DNA of 64,000 nt, taken from assembly GCA_023898765.1 (NCBI GenBank), contig CP060238.1, positions 310,001 to 374,000 of the forward strand, given 5' to 3'. Numbering within the stretch: position 1 is the stretch's first letter; each line of letters begins with the position of its first letter. Below, piece by piece: positions 27,362 through 36,746 of the stretch. The notes beneath the pieces were generated by a model. It saw only the letters and a program-made list of their open reading frames with translations, made no database searches and had not been told where the DNA came from. A program made the translations under genes and the position numbers. Source of the stretch: Rhodospirillales bacterium. GTDB lineage: Bacteria; Pseudomonadota; Alphaproteobacteria; Micavibrionales; Micavibrionaceae.

Positions 27362-28492
27362 ATGCATAAACCTGTTGTGATTTGCGGCTATAAACGCTCC
27401 CCCTTCCATTTTGCAAATAAAGGCGCCCTGGCAAAGGTCCGGCCCGACGATATGGCTGCGGCTGTTATCAACGCGCTTGTGGCGGATACAAAGGTCAATC
27501 CCGCAGATATCGAGGACTTGTTGATGGGCTGCGCCTTTCCGGAAGCGGAGCAGGGCTTTAACCTGGCCAAAATCGTCGTGCAGCTTTGCGGTCTTCCAAC
27601 CAGCGTCGCAGGGGCTACAGTGAACCGTTTTTGCGGCTCTTCCATGACAACCATTCAGATGGCGGCAGGTTATATCCAGATGGATGCCGGCGAGGTTTTT
27701 CTCTGTGCCGGAGTCGAATCAATGAGCCGTATCCCGATGGGGGGCTTTAACCCGATGCCAAACCCCAAAATGGCGGACATCTACCCGCAGGCTTATATGG
27801 GAATGGGGGAAACGGCCGAAAATCTGGCCAATAAATATCAGATAACCCGCCAGCAGCAGGAGGAATTTGCCGTCGCGTCACATCAAAAGGCGGCAAAGGC
27901 CCGCGAGGAAGGAAAATTCAAGGATGAAATCGTGCCCATCGGCGATGTCGCCGAAGACGGCTGTATTCGTCCCGACAGCAATGTTGAAGCGCTTTCAACC
28001 CTGAAACCGGCTTTTGACGAAAAAGGCTCGGTTACGGCCGGAACGGCCTCCCCGCTGACGGATGGCGCTGCCGCCGTGCTGGTGGCCTCGGAAGACTATG
28101 CCAGGAAAAACGGCCTGCCCATCATGGCACGAATTAAATCCGTGGCGGCAGCAGGCTGCGCCGCAGAAATTATGGGGATTGGCCCTGTCCCCTCTTCAAC
28201 CAAAGCGCTGGAGCGGGCGGGACTTAAAATCGGGGACATGGATATTGTAGAAGTAAACGAAGCCTTCGCCGCGCAATCCCTTCCCGTAATCAAGGATCTG
28301 GGAATCGATACCGCGAAGTTGAATCTGGACGGCGGCGCGATTGCACTGGGTCACCCGCTGGGTGCCTCCGGCGCGCGGATTACCGGCAAGCTCGCTTCCC
28401 TGATGCAGCGCGAAGGCAAAAAGCTGGGTCTGGCCACGATGTGTATTGGCGGCGGGCAGGGCACGGCGATTGTGCTGGAAGCGGCAGAATAA
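27362..28492 (+). CDS. fadA: Thiolase (acetyl-CoA C-acyltransferase, FadA type)
   Basis: Catalyses the last step of a beta-oxidation round, thiolytic cleavage of 3-ketoacyl-CoA. The nucleophilic cysteine is near residue 91 in VNRFCGSSM, and the C-terminal catalytic motifs GHPLGASGAR and CIGGGQGTA are complete. It is 376 residues, slightly short of the usual 390. AAGGA lies 7 bases before the chosen ATG, so a longer upstream frame starting at 27296 is not used. The FadN-type fusion enzyme follows after 23 bases, so a beta-oxidation operon is clear. Confidence 0.94.
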   Translation: MHKPVVICGYKRSPFHFANKGALAKVRPDDMAAAVINALVADTKVNPADIEDLLMGCAFPEAEQGFNLAKIVVQLCGLPTSVAGATVNRFCGSSMTTIQMAAGYIQMDAGEVFLCAGVESMSRIPMGGFNPMPNPKMADIYPQAYMGMGETAENLANKYQITRQQQEEFAVASHQKAAKAREEGKFKDEIVPIGDVAEDGCIRPDSNVEALSTLKPAFDEKGSVTAGTASPLTDGAAAVLVASEDYARKNGLPIMARIKSVAAAGCAAEIMGIGPVPSSTKALERAGLKIGDMDIVEVNEAFAAQSLPVIKDLGIDTAKLNLDGGAIALGHPLGASGARITGKLASLMQREGKKLGLATMCIGGGQGTAIVLEAAE

Positions 28493-28515
28493 TTTGTAAA
28501 AAACAGGAGTCGTAA

Positions 28516-30918
28516 ATGACCATCAACAAAGTCGCTGTTATCGGAGCCGGAGTCATGGGAAGCGGGATTGCCGCGCAAGTCGCCAATGCGGGCGTGCCGG
28601 TCGTACTTCTGGATATCGTTCCTAAAGACGCGGAGGACCGCAGCGTGATTGCCAAGGGCGCGGTTGAAAAGATGCTGAAAACCGATCCGGCGCCTCTGAT
28701 GTCGCAAAAGAACGCCAGACTGATTACCTGCGGCAATCTGGAAGACGATCTGGAACTTCTGGGCGAATGCGATTTGATTATCGAGGTAGTTCTGGAAAAG
28801 CTCGAGATCAAGCACGCCACTTACGAAAAAATCATCGCGCATAAAAAACCGGAAGCGATTGTTTCTTCCAACACATCGACCATTCCGCTTTCCAAACTGG
28901 CCGGGCCGTTCGACGATGACTTTAAATCCAAGTTCATGATTACGCATTTTTTCAACCCACCGCGCTATATGCGCCTGCTGGAGCTGATCGTGAGCGATAA
29001 AACGGACAAGGCGGCCATTGAAACGGTTCGTAACTTTTGCGACGTGCGTCTGGGTAAGGGCGTGGTGCCGTGTAAAGACACGCCCGGCTTTATTGTGAAC
29101 CGTTTGCTTGTTTTCTGGATGCAGGCCGCCGTGAACGCGGCGATCGAAGATAGTGTTTCCATTGAAGTGGCCGACGCCGTCATGGGCAAACCCATTGGCG
29201 TGCCGAAAACGGCGGTTTTCGGTTTGATCGATCTGGTCGGGGTCGATTTGATGCCCTACCTGGCCTCTTCCATGCTTTCCTCTTTGCCGGAAGGGGATGA
29301 ATACCGGAAGATTTATAAAGACTATCCTTTTGTCGGCCAGATGATCGAAGCCGGTTATAACGGACGAAAAGGCAAAGGCGGGTTTTACCGCCTGAACCCC
29401 GATGCGCCGAAAGGGGAGAAAGAAAAACAGACTCTCCGGCTCAACGCCGCCCAATTTAATGAAAGCGACTATGCCAAAGCGGGCAAGCCAAGACTGGACT
29501 CTGTCTCGGCCGGCAAAAAAGGACTGAAGGCCGTTGTAACGACCGACGACGAAGGCGGGCGCTACGCATGGAAAGTCCTGTCGCAGACGCTTTCTTATGC
29601 TGCGTCCCTCGTGCCGGACATCGCGGAGAATATTGCCGATGTGGATGAAGCCATGCGGCTGGGAACCAACTGGAAAAAAGGCCCGTTCGAGATGATTGAT
29701 GCGCTTGGGCCCAAATGGTTTGCCGGTCAGTTAAAAGAGAAAGGGATGCACGTTCCCCCTCTGCTGGACGCTGTCGGCGACGGCACTTTTTACAAAGTTG
29801 AGAATGGAAAGCTTCATGTTTTTGGAACGGACGGAAAGTACCATCCTGTTCAGCGGCCCGATGGCGTCCTTCTTTTGCGGGATATCAAATTAAGCGCCGA
29901 GCCCGTCATCAAAACGGCCAGCGCTTCCGTCTGGGATATCGGCGACGGCGTTTTGTGCGTCGAATTTACAGGTAAAATGAATGCGCTGGACGATCAGGTT
30001 TTTGAAGCCTATCACAAATCCATCAAGCTCATCGGCGACGGCAGCGGCGATTATAAGGCCATGGTCATTTATAATGAAGGAAGCCATTTTTCCGCCGGGG
30101 CCAATCTGGGGCTGGCTATTTTTGCGATGAATATCGCCATGTGGCCTGCGATCGAGGATCTGGTTTCCGGCGGGCAAAAAGTTTATAAAGCCCTTAAATA
30201 TGCTCCCTTCCCGGTTGTGTCCGCGCCCAGCGGCATGGCACTGGGGGGCGGGTGTGAAATTCTTCTTCACAGCGATCATGTGCAGGCGCATGCCGAAACC
30301 TATACCGGGCTGGTAGAGGTCGGGGTGGGTCTTATCCCCGGCTGGGGCGGGTGCAAGGAAATGATTTTGCGCTACATGGAAGAAGAACGCCAAAATTACG
30401 ATAAGGCCACGGGCGGTAACACCGTATGGTTTTCACCGAAGACCACGCCCATGGGCGCAGTGCGCAAAGCCTTTGAAACGATCGCGCTGGCCAAGGTGGC
30501 CAAGAGCGCGCAGGAAGCGAAGGAAATCCGCTACCTCAAAGAAAGCGACGGCATCACCATGAACCGTGACCGGCTTTTGCACGATGCGAAGGAAAAAGCG
30601 CTGGAACTGGCAAAAAATTACACTGCACCAACGCCGGTAGAAGACATCCGCCTGCCGGGCCCCACGGGAAAATATGCGCTGGATATGGCGGTGGCGGATC
30701 TGCGCAAGTCCGGCAAAGCAACGCCTTATGATGTGGTGGTGTCGGCGGCCGTGGCAAAAGTTTTGTCCGGCGGGGAAAAAGCCGACTGGACCAATCCACT
30801 GAATGAGGACGATCTTTACAGGCTGGAACGGGAAGAATTCATGAAGCTCGTTCATAACGACGGCACGATGGCCCGCGTGGAACATATGCTGGAAAAAGGA
30901 AAACCGCTTAGAAATTAG
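28516..30918 (+). CDS. 3-hydroxyacyl-CoA dehydrogenase / enoyl-CoA hydratase fusion (FadN type)
   Basis: An 800-residue beta-oxidation enzyme. The dehydrogenase comes first: NAD-binding VAVIGAGVMGSGIA at the N-terminus, then THFFNPPRYM and DTPGFIVNRL. The crotonase domain is near residues 480-680, with SAGANLGLA and GMALGGGCEILLH, the oxyanion-hole glycines. This order (dehydrogenase then hydratase) is that of Bacillus FadN, opposite to E. coli FadB. AGGAG lies 6 bases before the ATG. A strong hairpin terminator follows the stop. With the thiolase upstream and the acyl-CoA dehydrogenase at 33.5 kb this gives a near-complete fatty-acid degradation set. Confidence 0.94.
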   Translation: MTINKVAVIGAGVMGSGIAAQVANAGVPVVLLDIVPKDAEDRSVIAKGAVEKMLKTDPAPLMSQKNARLITCGNLEDDLELLGECDLIIEVVLEKLEIKHATYEKIIAHKKPEAIVSSNTSTIPLSKLAGPFDDDFKSKFMITHFFNPPRYMRLLELIVSDKTDKAAIETVRNFCDVRLGKGVVPCKDTPGFIVNRLLVFWMQAAVNAAIEDSVSIEVADAVMGKPIGVPKTAVFGLIDLVGVDLMPYLASSMLSSLPEGDEYRKIYKDYPFVGQMIEAGYNGRKGKGGFYRLNPDAPKGEKEKQTLRLNAAQFNESDYAKAGKPRLDSVSAGKKGLKAVVTTDDEGGRYAWKVLSQTLSYAASLVPDIAENIADVDEAMRLGTNWKKGPFEMIDALGPKWFAGQLKEKGMHVPPLLDAVGDGTFYKVENGKLHVFGTDGKYHPVQRPDGVLLLRDIKLSAEPVIKTASASVWDIGDGVLCVEFTGKMNALDDQVFEAYHKSIKLIGDGSGDYKAMVIYNEGSHFSAGANLGLAIFAMNIAMWPAIEDLVSGGQKVYKALKYAPFPVVSAPSGMALGGGCEILLHSDHVQAHAETYTGLVEVGVGLIPGWGGCKEMILRYMEEERQNYDKATGGNTVWFSPKTTPMGAVRKAFETIALAKVAKSAQEAKEIRYLKESDGITMNRDRLLHDAKEKALELAKNYTAPTPVEDIRLPGPTGKYALDMAVADLRKSGKATPYDVVVSAAVAKVLSGGEKADWTNPLNEDDLYRLEREEFMKLVHNDGTMARVEHMLEKGKPLRN

Positions 30919-30927
30919 AGACATAAA

Positions 30928-30962
30928 AAAACGGGCCTTCAACAGGCCCGTTTTTGTTTTTC
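30928..30962. terminator. Bidirectional rho-independent terminator
   Basis: Stem AACGGGCCT / AGGCCCGTT with a short loop, a T run on the plus-strand side and an A run on the other. It can end both the thiolase-FadN operon and the convergent lipoprotein gene. Confidence 0.88.
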
Positions 30963-30976
30963 TTCGTAAGCGAGGC

Positions 30977-31300
30977 TTACTTCAGACCCTTCATATAGTC
31001 CGGCTCATCGGCCTCCTGCATGATCTGAGTATCAACCGGTTCCGGCGGTGGCGCCATGACGGGTTCAGGAGGCTCTTCTTCCACAACCGGTTCGGCCACA
31101 GGCTCCGGCATTGGCGCCGGGGCCGGTTCTTCCTGCGCTGGCTGACGGTGGCCCATGATGCCGACGGTTCTTTCTTCCGTGTAGGCGGAATTGCGCCCGC
31201 AGCCGTCTAAATCAGCGTCGTTGCACGCCGGAATGTCCATACAGGCAGTGAGGGTCAGAGCTCCAAAAGCCACACATAGCGTTGAAAAAATCTTTTTCAT
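30977..31300 (-). CDS. Small proline/glutamate-rich lipoprotein
   Basis: A 107-residue predicted lipoprotein. The signal peptide MKKIFSTLCVAFGALTLTAC ends in a lipobox with the lipidated cysteine near residue 20. The mature part starts with several cysteines (CMDIPACNDADLDGCG) and then has about 50 residues rich in Pro, Glu and Val that must be extended or disordered. I chose the ATG at 31300 because it starts the signal peptide; a longer frame exists upstream. No family is recognised. It may reach across the periplasm like other Pro-rich lipoproteins, but that is a guess from composition. Confidence 0.78.
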   Translation of the reverse strand: MKKIFSTLCVAFGALTLTACMDIPACNDADLDGCGRNSAYTEERTVGIMGHRQPAQEEPAPAPMPEPVAEPVVEEEPPEPVMAPPPEPVDTQIMQEADEPDYMKGLK

Positions 31301-31444
31301 CCTGGAAATCTTCCTTCTTTCAAATGTTTTTGATGGAAGGCATCCTATCCAATCCGGCACGGCATAGCAAGTTATCAGATAAAGGGAAGCTTATCCGAGG
31401 CTTGTTTCTATAATATGAAAATTTTTTTGTAACACACCCACAGG

Positions 31445-32995
31445 CTATAAATAGAAATTTTCCAAATGCCTGAGGAGCGCTTTTTCATCCAGGGCGCTGC
31501 CGGTAAGGTCTTCAAGTAATCCCAGAGCGCCAACGCTCCTGCCTTTGCTGTGGATGCTCTCTTTCAGCCACGTTCCGACAGGGCGCAGATTTCCCCGTTC
31601 GATACTTTGCGACAACGTGGTATCCGCGTCATGGAGCTTTTCATGGAGCTGTGCGGCCATCATATGCGACAGCGTGTTTGTCGCGATAAACCCGAACCGT
31701 CCTGTAAACCAGTCGGGATTTTGCAGCGCTCCTTCAGAAAGGTTTTCCGGCGTTTTTCCTATAAGCTCCTGACTTTCCGCTTTCCAGCGTTCCGGCAGGT
31801 CTTTGACGTCCAGATCCCCGTTGATAAGGTCTTTTTCAATCCGGTAGCGCAGCAAATCATGAAAAATTTTACTGAGTTCGTCGGCATTGTTGCGCATGGG
31901 CGTATCGGTAATAACCTTGCGCAAACGATAAAGGTTTTCCGGTTCGAAACTTTTGTTTTTGAACTGACGGAAAACGCCTTCGGCCCGGACGGCAACAAAT
32001 TCAAAAAATTCCGGCGTCCGGCCAATGATCGTTTCATAAAGAATGCTCAGCGCGTTCTGGGTCAGGGTTCCCAAATCCTGCCCGACGGGCTGCGACTTCC
32101 ACTGGTCGGGAAGGTTTTGCAGGTAGAGGCCGCGAGCGCCTTGATAGAGAGTGTCTTCCAGCGAATCGAGAAAGGTGTCTTCTTCCCCGCACCGCACAAG
32201 AACCCGCGCATCGTCAGGCGAACCGCCCGTCATCGGAGAAAGAGACGTGACAAGCAACGTCCCCCGGTTAAAATCAAACCCCATCAATTCCAAAAGCGTC
32301 TTGTTCAGCCACATCTGGTTTCCGCGTGAGAATTCCCCCTCCAGCGGCAAGGGCGCTTTTTCACCTTTTTGCTTTTCAAACGCGGCAGCGCGTAATTTTT
32401 TGAGCGGGCCCAAAATATTGTCATAAAGGTTGTCGATCCTGAGATTCCCGATATCGCTGGCATATCCCAAAAGAAGCGCGCGATAGAGCGAATCCGTGCC
32501 AAAGGCTTTCTGTTTAAGCTCTGCTATTTTTCGGTATAAATCGACAACCTGCTGAATATGGGGGGCCGCATCCTCCCAGTTATTTGCTTTGAGCGCGCTC
32601 GCGTGACGCTTGCGCCCCTCATTGGCAATCTGGACGGAGGCAATATAAAGCTCCGGCGGCAGGGCGGCCAGATGGGAATAGACACGGCGCATCTCGCTTA
32701 AATTGGCGCGATCCCATTCCCCCCATCTGTCCGGGTGTCTTTCCGCCTCATTTTCCACCCGTTCCAGAAGCCTGGTCACGGACGGCGTAGTCGTTTCGGC
32801 ATATATCCGCTTGGTAATCGCAGAAATGTCGTGGATTCGTTTTTGAAGCCCGCCCGGCGGCATCGCGGTCATCATATCCGTGGCCAATGTGCTGCGAACG
32901 GAAAAAAGCGTATCCAGATTGCTGAAATAAAATTTCAGGTCGTTATATCCTTCGGCGGGCTCTGAAACGGCCTTTAATCCTGCGTTGTCTGTCAT
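31445..32995 (-). CDS. M32 carboxypeptidase (Taq) homologue lacking the metal-binding motif
   Basis: A 516-residue helical protein that follows the M32 carboxypeptidase Taq family along its length: an N-terminal MPPGG motif, LSPMTGGSPDDARV where active members have HPFTGG...DVR, and a C-terminal GTWLKESIHSKGRS. The HExxH zinc site is replaced: the aligned stretch reads DTLYQGARGLY, and the downstream HESQS motif, which supplies the third ligand, reads TQNALS. I conclude it cannot bind zinc in the usual way and is probably a pseudoenzyme. AAGGGG lies 5 bases before the ATG. Alignment was done from memory of the family, so the exact register should be confirmed. Confidence 0.72.
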   Translation of the reverse strand: MTDNAGLKAVSEPAEGYNDLKFYFSNLDTLFSVRSTLATDMMTAMPPGGLQKRIHDISAITKRIYAETTTPSVTRLLERVENEAERHPDRWGEWDRANLSEMRRVYSHLAALPPELYIASVQIANEGRKRHASALKANNWEDAAPHIQQVVDLYRKIAELKQKAFGTDSLYRALLLGYASDIGNLRIDNLYDNILGPLKKLRAAAFEKQKGEKAPLPLEGEFSRGNQMWLNKTLLELMGFDFNRGTLLVTSLSPMTGGSPDDARVLVRCGEEDTFLDSLEDTLYQGARGLYLQNLPDQWKSQPVGQDLGTLTQNALSILYETIIGRTPEFFEFVAVRAEGVFRQFKNKSFEPENLYRLRKVITDTPMRNNADELSKIFHDLLRYRIEKDLINGDLDVKDLPERWKAESQELIGKTPENLSEGALQNPDWFTGRFGFIATNTLSHMMAAQLHEKLHDADTTLSQSIERGNLRPVGTWLKESIHSKGRSVGALGLLEDLTGSALDEKALLRHLENFYL

Positions 32996-33131
32996 GATAA
33001 CCCCTTGATGATCTCTATGATGATTTCCGGCTTGAAAGAAACCCATTTGCACTCCCGTAAACTATACTCTCGCCGATCAAGGTTAAAAATGCTTTAATTT
33101 AAGGAGTCTGAGGCAAAAGCAGAGAGAAAAC

Positions 33132-33413
33132 ATGTTCTGGAAAAAGAAGAAAAAAGAAAAAGCGCCGCAAAAACCCGAAGAGATGAGCCGGGAAGATATT
33201 CTTGCGCAGGCAAAGGCGAATGCTGCCGCGGCGCGGGAAGAAATCGGCAACGAAACACTGGATAAAATCAAAGAGGCCATGATGAGAAAGGAAAATTCTC
33301 CGATGGAACAGGCCAAGAAAATTATTAAAAAGATGGATCAGGACAAGGTACGGGACCAGCTCGCGGAATGGGCCAGAGAAAAAGGGCCGGAGAAAAAACC
33401 GGAAAAGAACTAG
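33132..33413 (+). CDS. Uncharacterised small basic protein
   Basis: A 93-residue, highly charged protein without signal peptide or membrane segment. It opens with MFWKKKKKEK, contains an alanine-rich helix (AQAKANAAAAREE) and ends in alternating Lys/Glu/Pro. It probably forms one or two long helices with disordered ends. A purine-rich GAGAG lies just before the ATG. The acyl-CoA dehydrogenase gene follows after 64 bases, so the two may be co-transcribed. I do not recognise a family. Confidence 0.6.
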   Translation: MFWKKKKKEKAPQKPEEMSREDILAQAKANAAAAREEIGNETLDKIKEAMMRKENSPMEQAKKIIKKMDQDKVRDQLAEWAREKGPEKKPEKN

Positions 33414-33477
33414 AAAAAAACCGGAAAAAGAAAAAACAAGGAATCAAAACTTCAAGACAAGGATTAGGAAGAATAAA

Positions 33478-35247
33478 ATGCCGACTTACCAAGCCCCTTT
33501 GGACAATATCAAATTTGTACTGCACGACGTTCTGGATGCCGGCAAGCTGTGCGAATTGCCGGGCTATGAAGACGCCAGCCCCGACCTGATGGACCAGATT
33601 ATCGAGGAAGGCGCCAAAATGTGTGAAGGGGAGCTCTTTCCCTTGAATCAAAGCGGTGACGAAGAGGGCTGCCATTTTGAAGACGGAAAAGTCAGAACGC
33701 CCAAAGGATTCAGGGAAGCTTACCAGGCCTTTGTCGAAGGGGGATGGTGCGGCCTGTCGGCAAGTGCGGAATATGGCGGCATGGGGTTGCCGCAAACGCT
33801 CAACACCGTCATGAAGGAAATGATCTGCAGCGCGAATATGTCGCTGGGCATGTATCCCGGCCTGTCTTACGGCGCATATGAAGCTTTGCACAAATTTGGT
33901 ACGGAAGACCTGAAACAAACCTATCTGCCGAAACTGGTAAGCGGTGAATGGTCCGGTACGATGTGCCTGACGGAGCCTCATTGCGGAACCGATCTGGGAT
34001 TGATCCGCACGAAAGCGACGCCGAATGACGACCGGTCTTACAATATTACCGGCACCAAAATTTTTATTTCCGCCGGGGAACACGACCTGACCGAAAATAT
34101 CATTCATCTCGTTCTTGCGAAACTGCCGGATGCGCCGGAGGGTGTGCACGGCATTTCCCTTTTTGTGGTGCCGAAATTTTTGCCGGAAAACATGGCGCCA
34201 AATCACATCACCTGCGGCTCTATCGAACACAAGATGGGAATTAAAGCCTCCAGTACCTGCGTGATGAATCTGGAAGCCTCCAAAGGGTGGCTGGTCGGCG
34301 AAGCGCATAAGGGCCTGCGCGCGATGTTCGCTTTTATGAACGATGCGCGGCTGGGCGTGGCCATGCAGGGGCTTGGTATTGCCGAAGTGGCCGCGCAGAA
34401 CGCGCTGGCCTATGCAAAAGACCGTCTTCAAATGCGGGCGCTGGACGGAGCAAAATATCCTGACAAACCGGCAGACCCGATTATCGTGCACCCGGACGTC
34501 CGGCGGATGCTGCTCACCTGCAAAGCCTTTACAGAAGGCGCGCGGGCGCTGTCTTACTGGGTGGCGATCAACCTCGATATTTCGCTAAAACATCCGGATG
34601 AAGCGGCGCGGCAAAAGGCAGACGATCTGGTGGCGCTTTTAACGCCCGTTATCAAAGCCTACCAGACGGATATGGGATTTGACGTTGCAAATATGGCAAT
34701 GCAGGTGCATGGCGGTCACGGCTATATCCGTGAATACGGTATGGAACAATATGCGCGTGATGCGCGCATTGCGATGATTTACGAAGGAACGAACGGCATT
34801 CAGGCGCTTGATCTGGTCGGGCGGAAAATGCCGGCCCATATGGGCCGGTATCTGCGGCGCTTTTTTCATCCGGTATCGAAATTTATTGAAGATAATCAAG
34901 CCGATGAAAAAATGCAGGACTTTGTTTTCCCCCTCGCCAAAGCCTTTGCAAAATTGCAGCAATCCACGGCGATGATCGCCCAAAAAGGATTAAAAGACCC
35001 GAACGAAGCCGGCTCGGCTTCCGTTGACTACCTGCGCCAGTTTGCTCTGGTGGCCATGGCCTATATGTGGGCGCAGATGGCCAAGGTCGCGTTTGAAAAG
35101 GAAAACGAAAACAAGGAGTTTTACGGCTCCAAAATCAAAACAGCCCGCTTTTTCATGACCCGCATGCTCCCCGAAGCCGATGCCCGCTTTAAGATGATTC
35201 TGGCCGGCGCGGCGCCTCTCATGGACATGAAAGAAGCAGAATTCTAG
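33478..35247 (+). CDS. Acyl-CoA dehydrogenase
   Basis: FAD enzyme for the first step of beta-oxidation or a related acyl-CoA oxidation. The 589-residue length is that of the long alphaproteobacterial branch that includes FadE- and DmdC-like proteins, not of short mitochondrial-type ACADs. Flavin contact region MCLTEPHCGTDLG, the FISAGEHD segment, and the C-terminal MIYEGTNGIQALDL with the catalytic glutamate are visible. AGGAAG lies 6 bases before the ATG. Substrate is open: fatty acyl-CoA is favoured by the neighbouring thiolase and FadN-type genes, but methylmercaptopropionyl-CoA cannot be excluded. Confidence 0.9.
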   Translation: MPTYQAPLDNIKFVLHDVLDAGKLCELPGYEDASPDLMDQIIEEGAKMCEGELFPLNQSGDEEGCHFEDGKVRTPKGFREAYQAFVEGGWCGLSASAEYGGMGLPQTLNTVMKEMICSANMSLGMYPGLSYGAYEALHKFGTEDLKQTYLPKLVSGEWSGTMCLTEPHCGTDLGLIRTKATPNDDRSYNITGTKIFISAGEHDLTENIIHLVLAKLPDAPEGVHGISLFVVPKFLPENMAPNHITCGSIEHKMGIKASSTCVMNLEASKGWLVGEAHKGLRAMFAFMNDARLGVAMQGLGIAEVAAQNALAYAKDRLQMRALDGAKYPDKPADPIIVHPDVRRMLLTCKAFTEGARALSYWVAINLDISLKHPDEAARQKADDLVALLTPVIKAYQTDMGFDVANMAMQVHGGHGYIREYGMEQYARDARIAMIYEGTNGIQALDLVGRKMPAHMGRYLRRFFHPVSKFIEDNQADEKMQDFVFPLAKAFAKLQQSTAMIAQKGLKDPNEAGSASVDYLRQFALVAMAYMWAQMAKVAFEKENENKEFYGSKIKTARFFMTRMLPEADARFKMILAGAAPLMDMKEAEF

Positions 35248-35340
35248 GAAGACCGCTCCTCTTTAAAGGCTTTTAAAAAAAGGGGGGTTTTTTGAAATTT
35301 TCTTTTCAAAAACGTTAAACAGGCGTACGATTATGCCAAT

Positions 35341-35874
35341 ATGTCCTACTTGCGTAATATCACATTACAGGAAATTGAGAGGGCCCAGCGTCAGGGATGT
35401 GCTGCGGTTCAGGGTAATGTCGAAGAAATTTTGCACGGTTCGGAAAGCAGAAAAGAGCTGAAAAACCTTTTTCAAAAAGTTGCCGGTGTCTCAACGCACC
35501 TCATGGATAATTTCGAACCCCGTAAATATAAAAAGCGCGGCCATGTCAAAACCGACCCGAAAGAACTGAAAGCGATGATTCTCGGCGCGGTTCAGTCCGT
35601 CTACAGCCTTGGACATATAGAAGAGCATATCAATGTGAATGCGGCAGAATTACCGCTCATATCGTCTTTCACGGACCGTTTGTCTCTTTGGGCACAGCGC
35701 GTTCAATATGAGTTTTCTTTGAGATCCTCCATTCACACCTATCAAACGAACGGGCGGGCTATGGGACCGATCAGCGCGGCGCAGGCTTTTTGCCACGCGG
35801 TCACACATCACAGGCTGGAAAAAGAAGGCGGATTTGGTTTAAACTTAGGCAACCAACAACCTTTGCCGCTATAG
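35341..35874 (+). CDS. Uncharacterised protein upstream of panC
   Basis: A 177-residue soluble, mostly helical protein that I do not recognise. It has no signal peptide. The C-terminal half has several aromatic and histidine residues (FCHAVTHHRLEKEGG). It ends 7 bases before panC, suggesting co-transcription. There is no ribosome-binding site before the ATG, and an AT-rich stretch with runs of A, G and T precedes it. The upstream gap of 93 bases from the acyl-CoA dehydrogenase may hold a promoter. Confidence 0.65.
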   Translation: MSYLRNITLQEIERAQRQGCAAVQGNVEEILHGSESRKELKNLFQKVAGVSTHLMDNFEPRKYKKRGHVKTDPKELKAMILGAVQSVYSLGHIEEHINVNAAELPLISSFTDRLSLWAQRVQYEFSLRSSIHTYQTNGRAMGPISAAQAFCHAVTHHRLEKEGGFGLNLGNQQPLPL

Positions 35875-35881
35875 ATAAACC

Positions 35882-36718
35882 ATGAAGCATTTAAAAACAT
35901 CCGAAGAGCTTGGCTCTTACATTCAGGACGCGCGAAAAAAAGGACAGACCGTGGCCTTTATCCCGACGATGGGGGCGCTGCATGCAGGACACCTTGCGCT
36001 GGTGGAAGAAGGGTTGAAACGCTGCGATATTGCGGTTGTTTCCATCTTCGTGAACCCGACGCAGTTTGCGCCGCATGAGGATTTCGATTCTTATCCCCGT
36101 ACATTGGACGCAGACATTCAAAAACTGGAACAGGTCGGCGCGCAGGCGGTCTGGACCCCGTCGGAGGCGGATTTATATCCGGACGGACCGGTGTCGGATA
36201 TCCATGTCAGCGGGGTCAGCGAACCGCTGGAAGGAACGTTCCGGCCCCATTTTTTTGATGGCGTGGCAAGTGTTGTGGCGCGGCTCTTAAGGGCGGTAAA
36301 GCCCGATATCGCCTGTTTCGGTGAAAAAGATTACCAGCAGCTTCAGGTCGTGCAAAAAATGGTCGCCGAGCAACAGATCCCGGTCGAGATTGTGCCCGTT
36401 GGAATTGTCCGCGGCGAAAGCGGACTGGCGCTGTCTTCCCGAAACGCCTATCTGGACGAGGCGCAACATAAAATTGCCGTGCGGTTAAACCGGATCCTTT
36501 TTGACATGGCGGAAAAAGCGGCTGCCGGAGAAAATATTTCCTCAATCGACTCCTGGGGCAAGGCGGCGCTGGAAAAAGCCGGATTTGAAAAGATTGATTA
36601 TTGCACAATCCGCGATGCCCGCAGTCTTTTAGAGCCTGTTGCAGGGCAGGAAAAGCGTATTCTGGCCGCCGCATGGATTGGCAAAACCAGATTGATCGAC
36701 AATATCGCTCTTGCATAG
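35882..36718 (+). CDS. panC: Pantothenate synthetase
   Basis: Joins pantoate and beta-alanine with ATP to make pantothenate, the coenzyme A precursor. The HIGH-like signature is GALHAGHLALV near residue 30, NPTQFAP binds substrate, GEKDYQQL marks the middle, and the KMSKS-like region is LSSRNAYL. At 278 residues it is typical. panB and panD are not in the window. A small SCP2-type gene follows after 28 bases. Confidence 0.97.
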   Translation: MKHLKTSEELGSYIQDARKKGQTVAFIPTMGALHAGHLALVEEGLKRCDIAVVSIFVNPTQFAPHEDFDSYPRTLDADIQKLEQVGAQAVWTPSEADLYPDGPVSDIHVSGVSEPLEGTFRPHFFDGVASVVARLLRAVKPDIACFGEKDYQQLQVVQKMVAEQQIPVEIVPVGIVRGESGLALSSRNAYLDEAQHKIAVRLNRILFDMAEKAAAGENISSIDSWGKAALEKAGFEKIDYCTIRDARSLLEPVAGQEKRILAAAWIGKTRLIDNIALA

Positions 36719-36746
36719 TATCCTCTTTTAAAAAAGGAGTGTGTTC

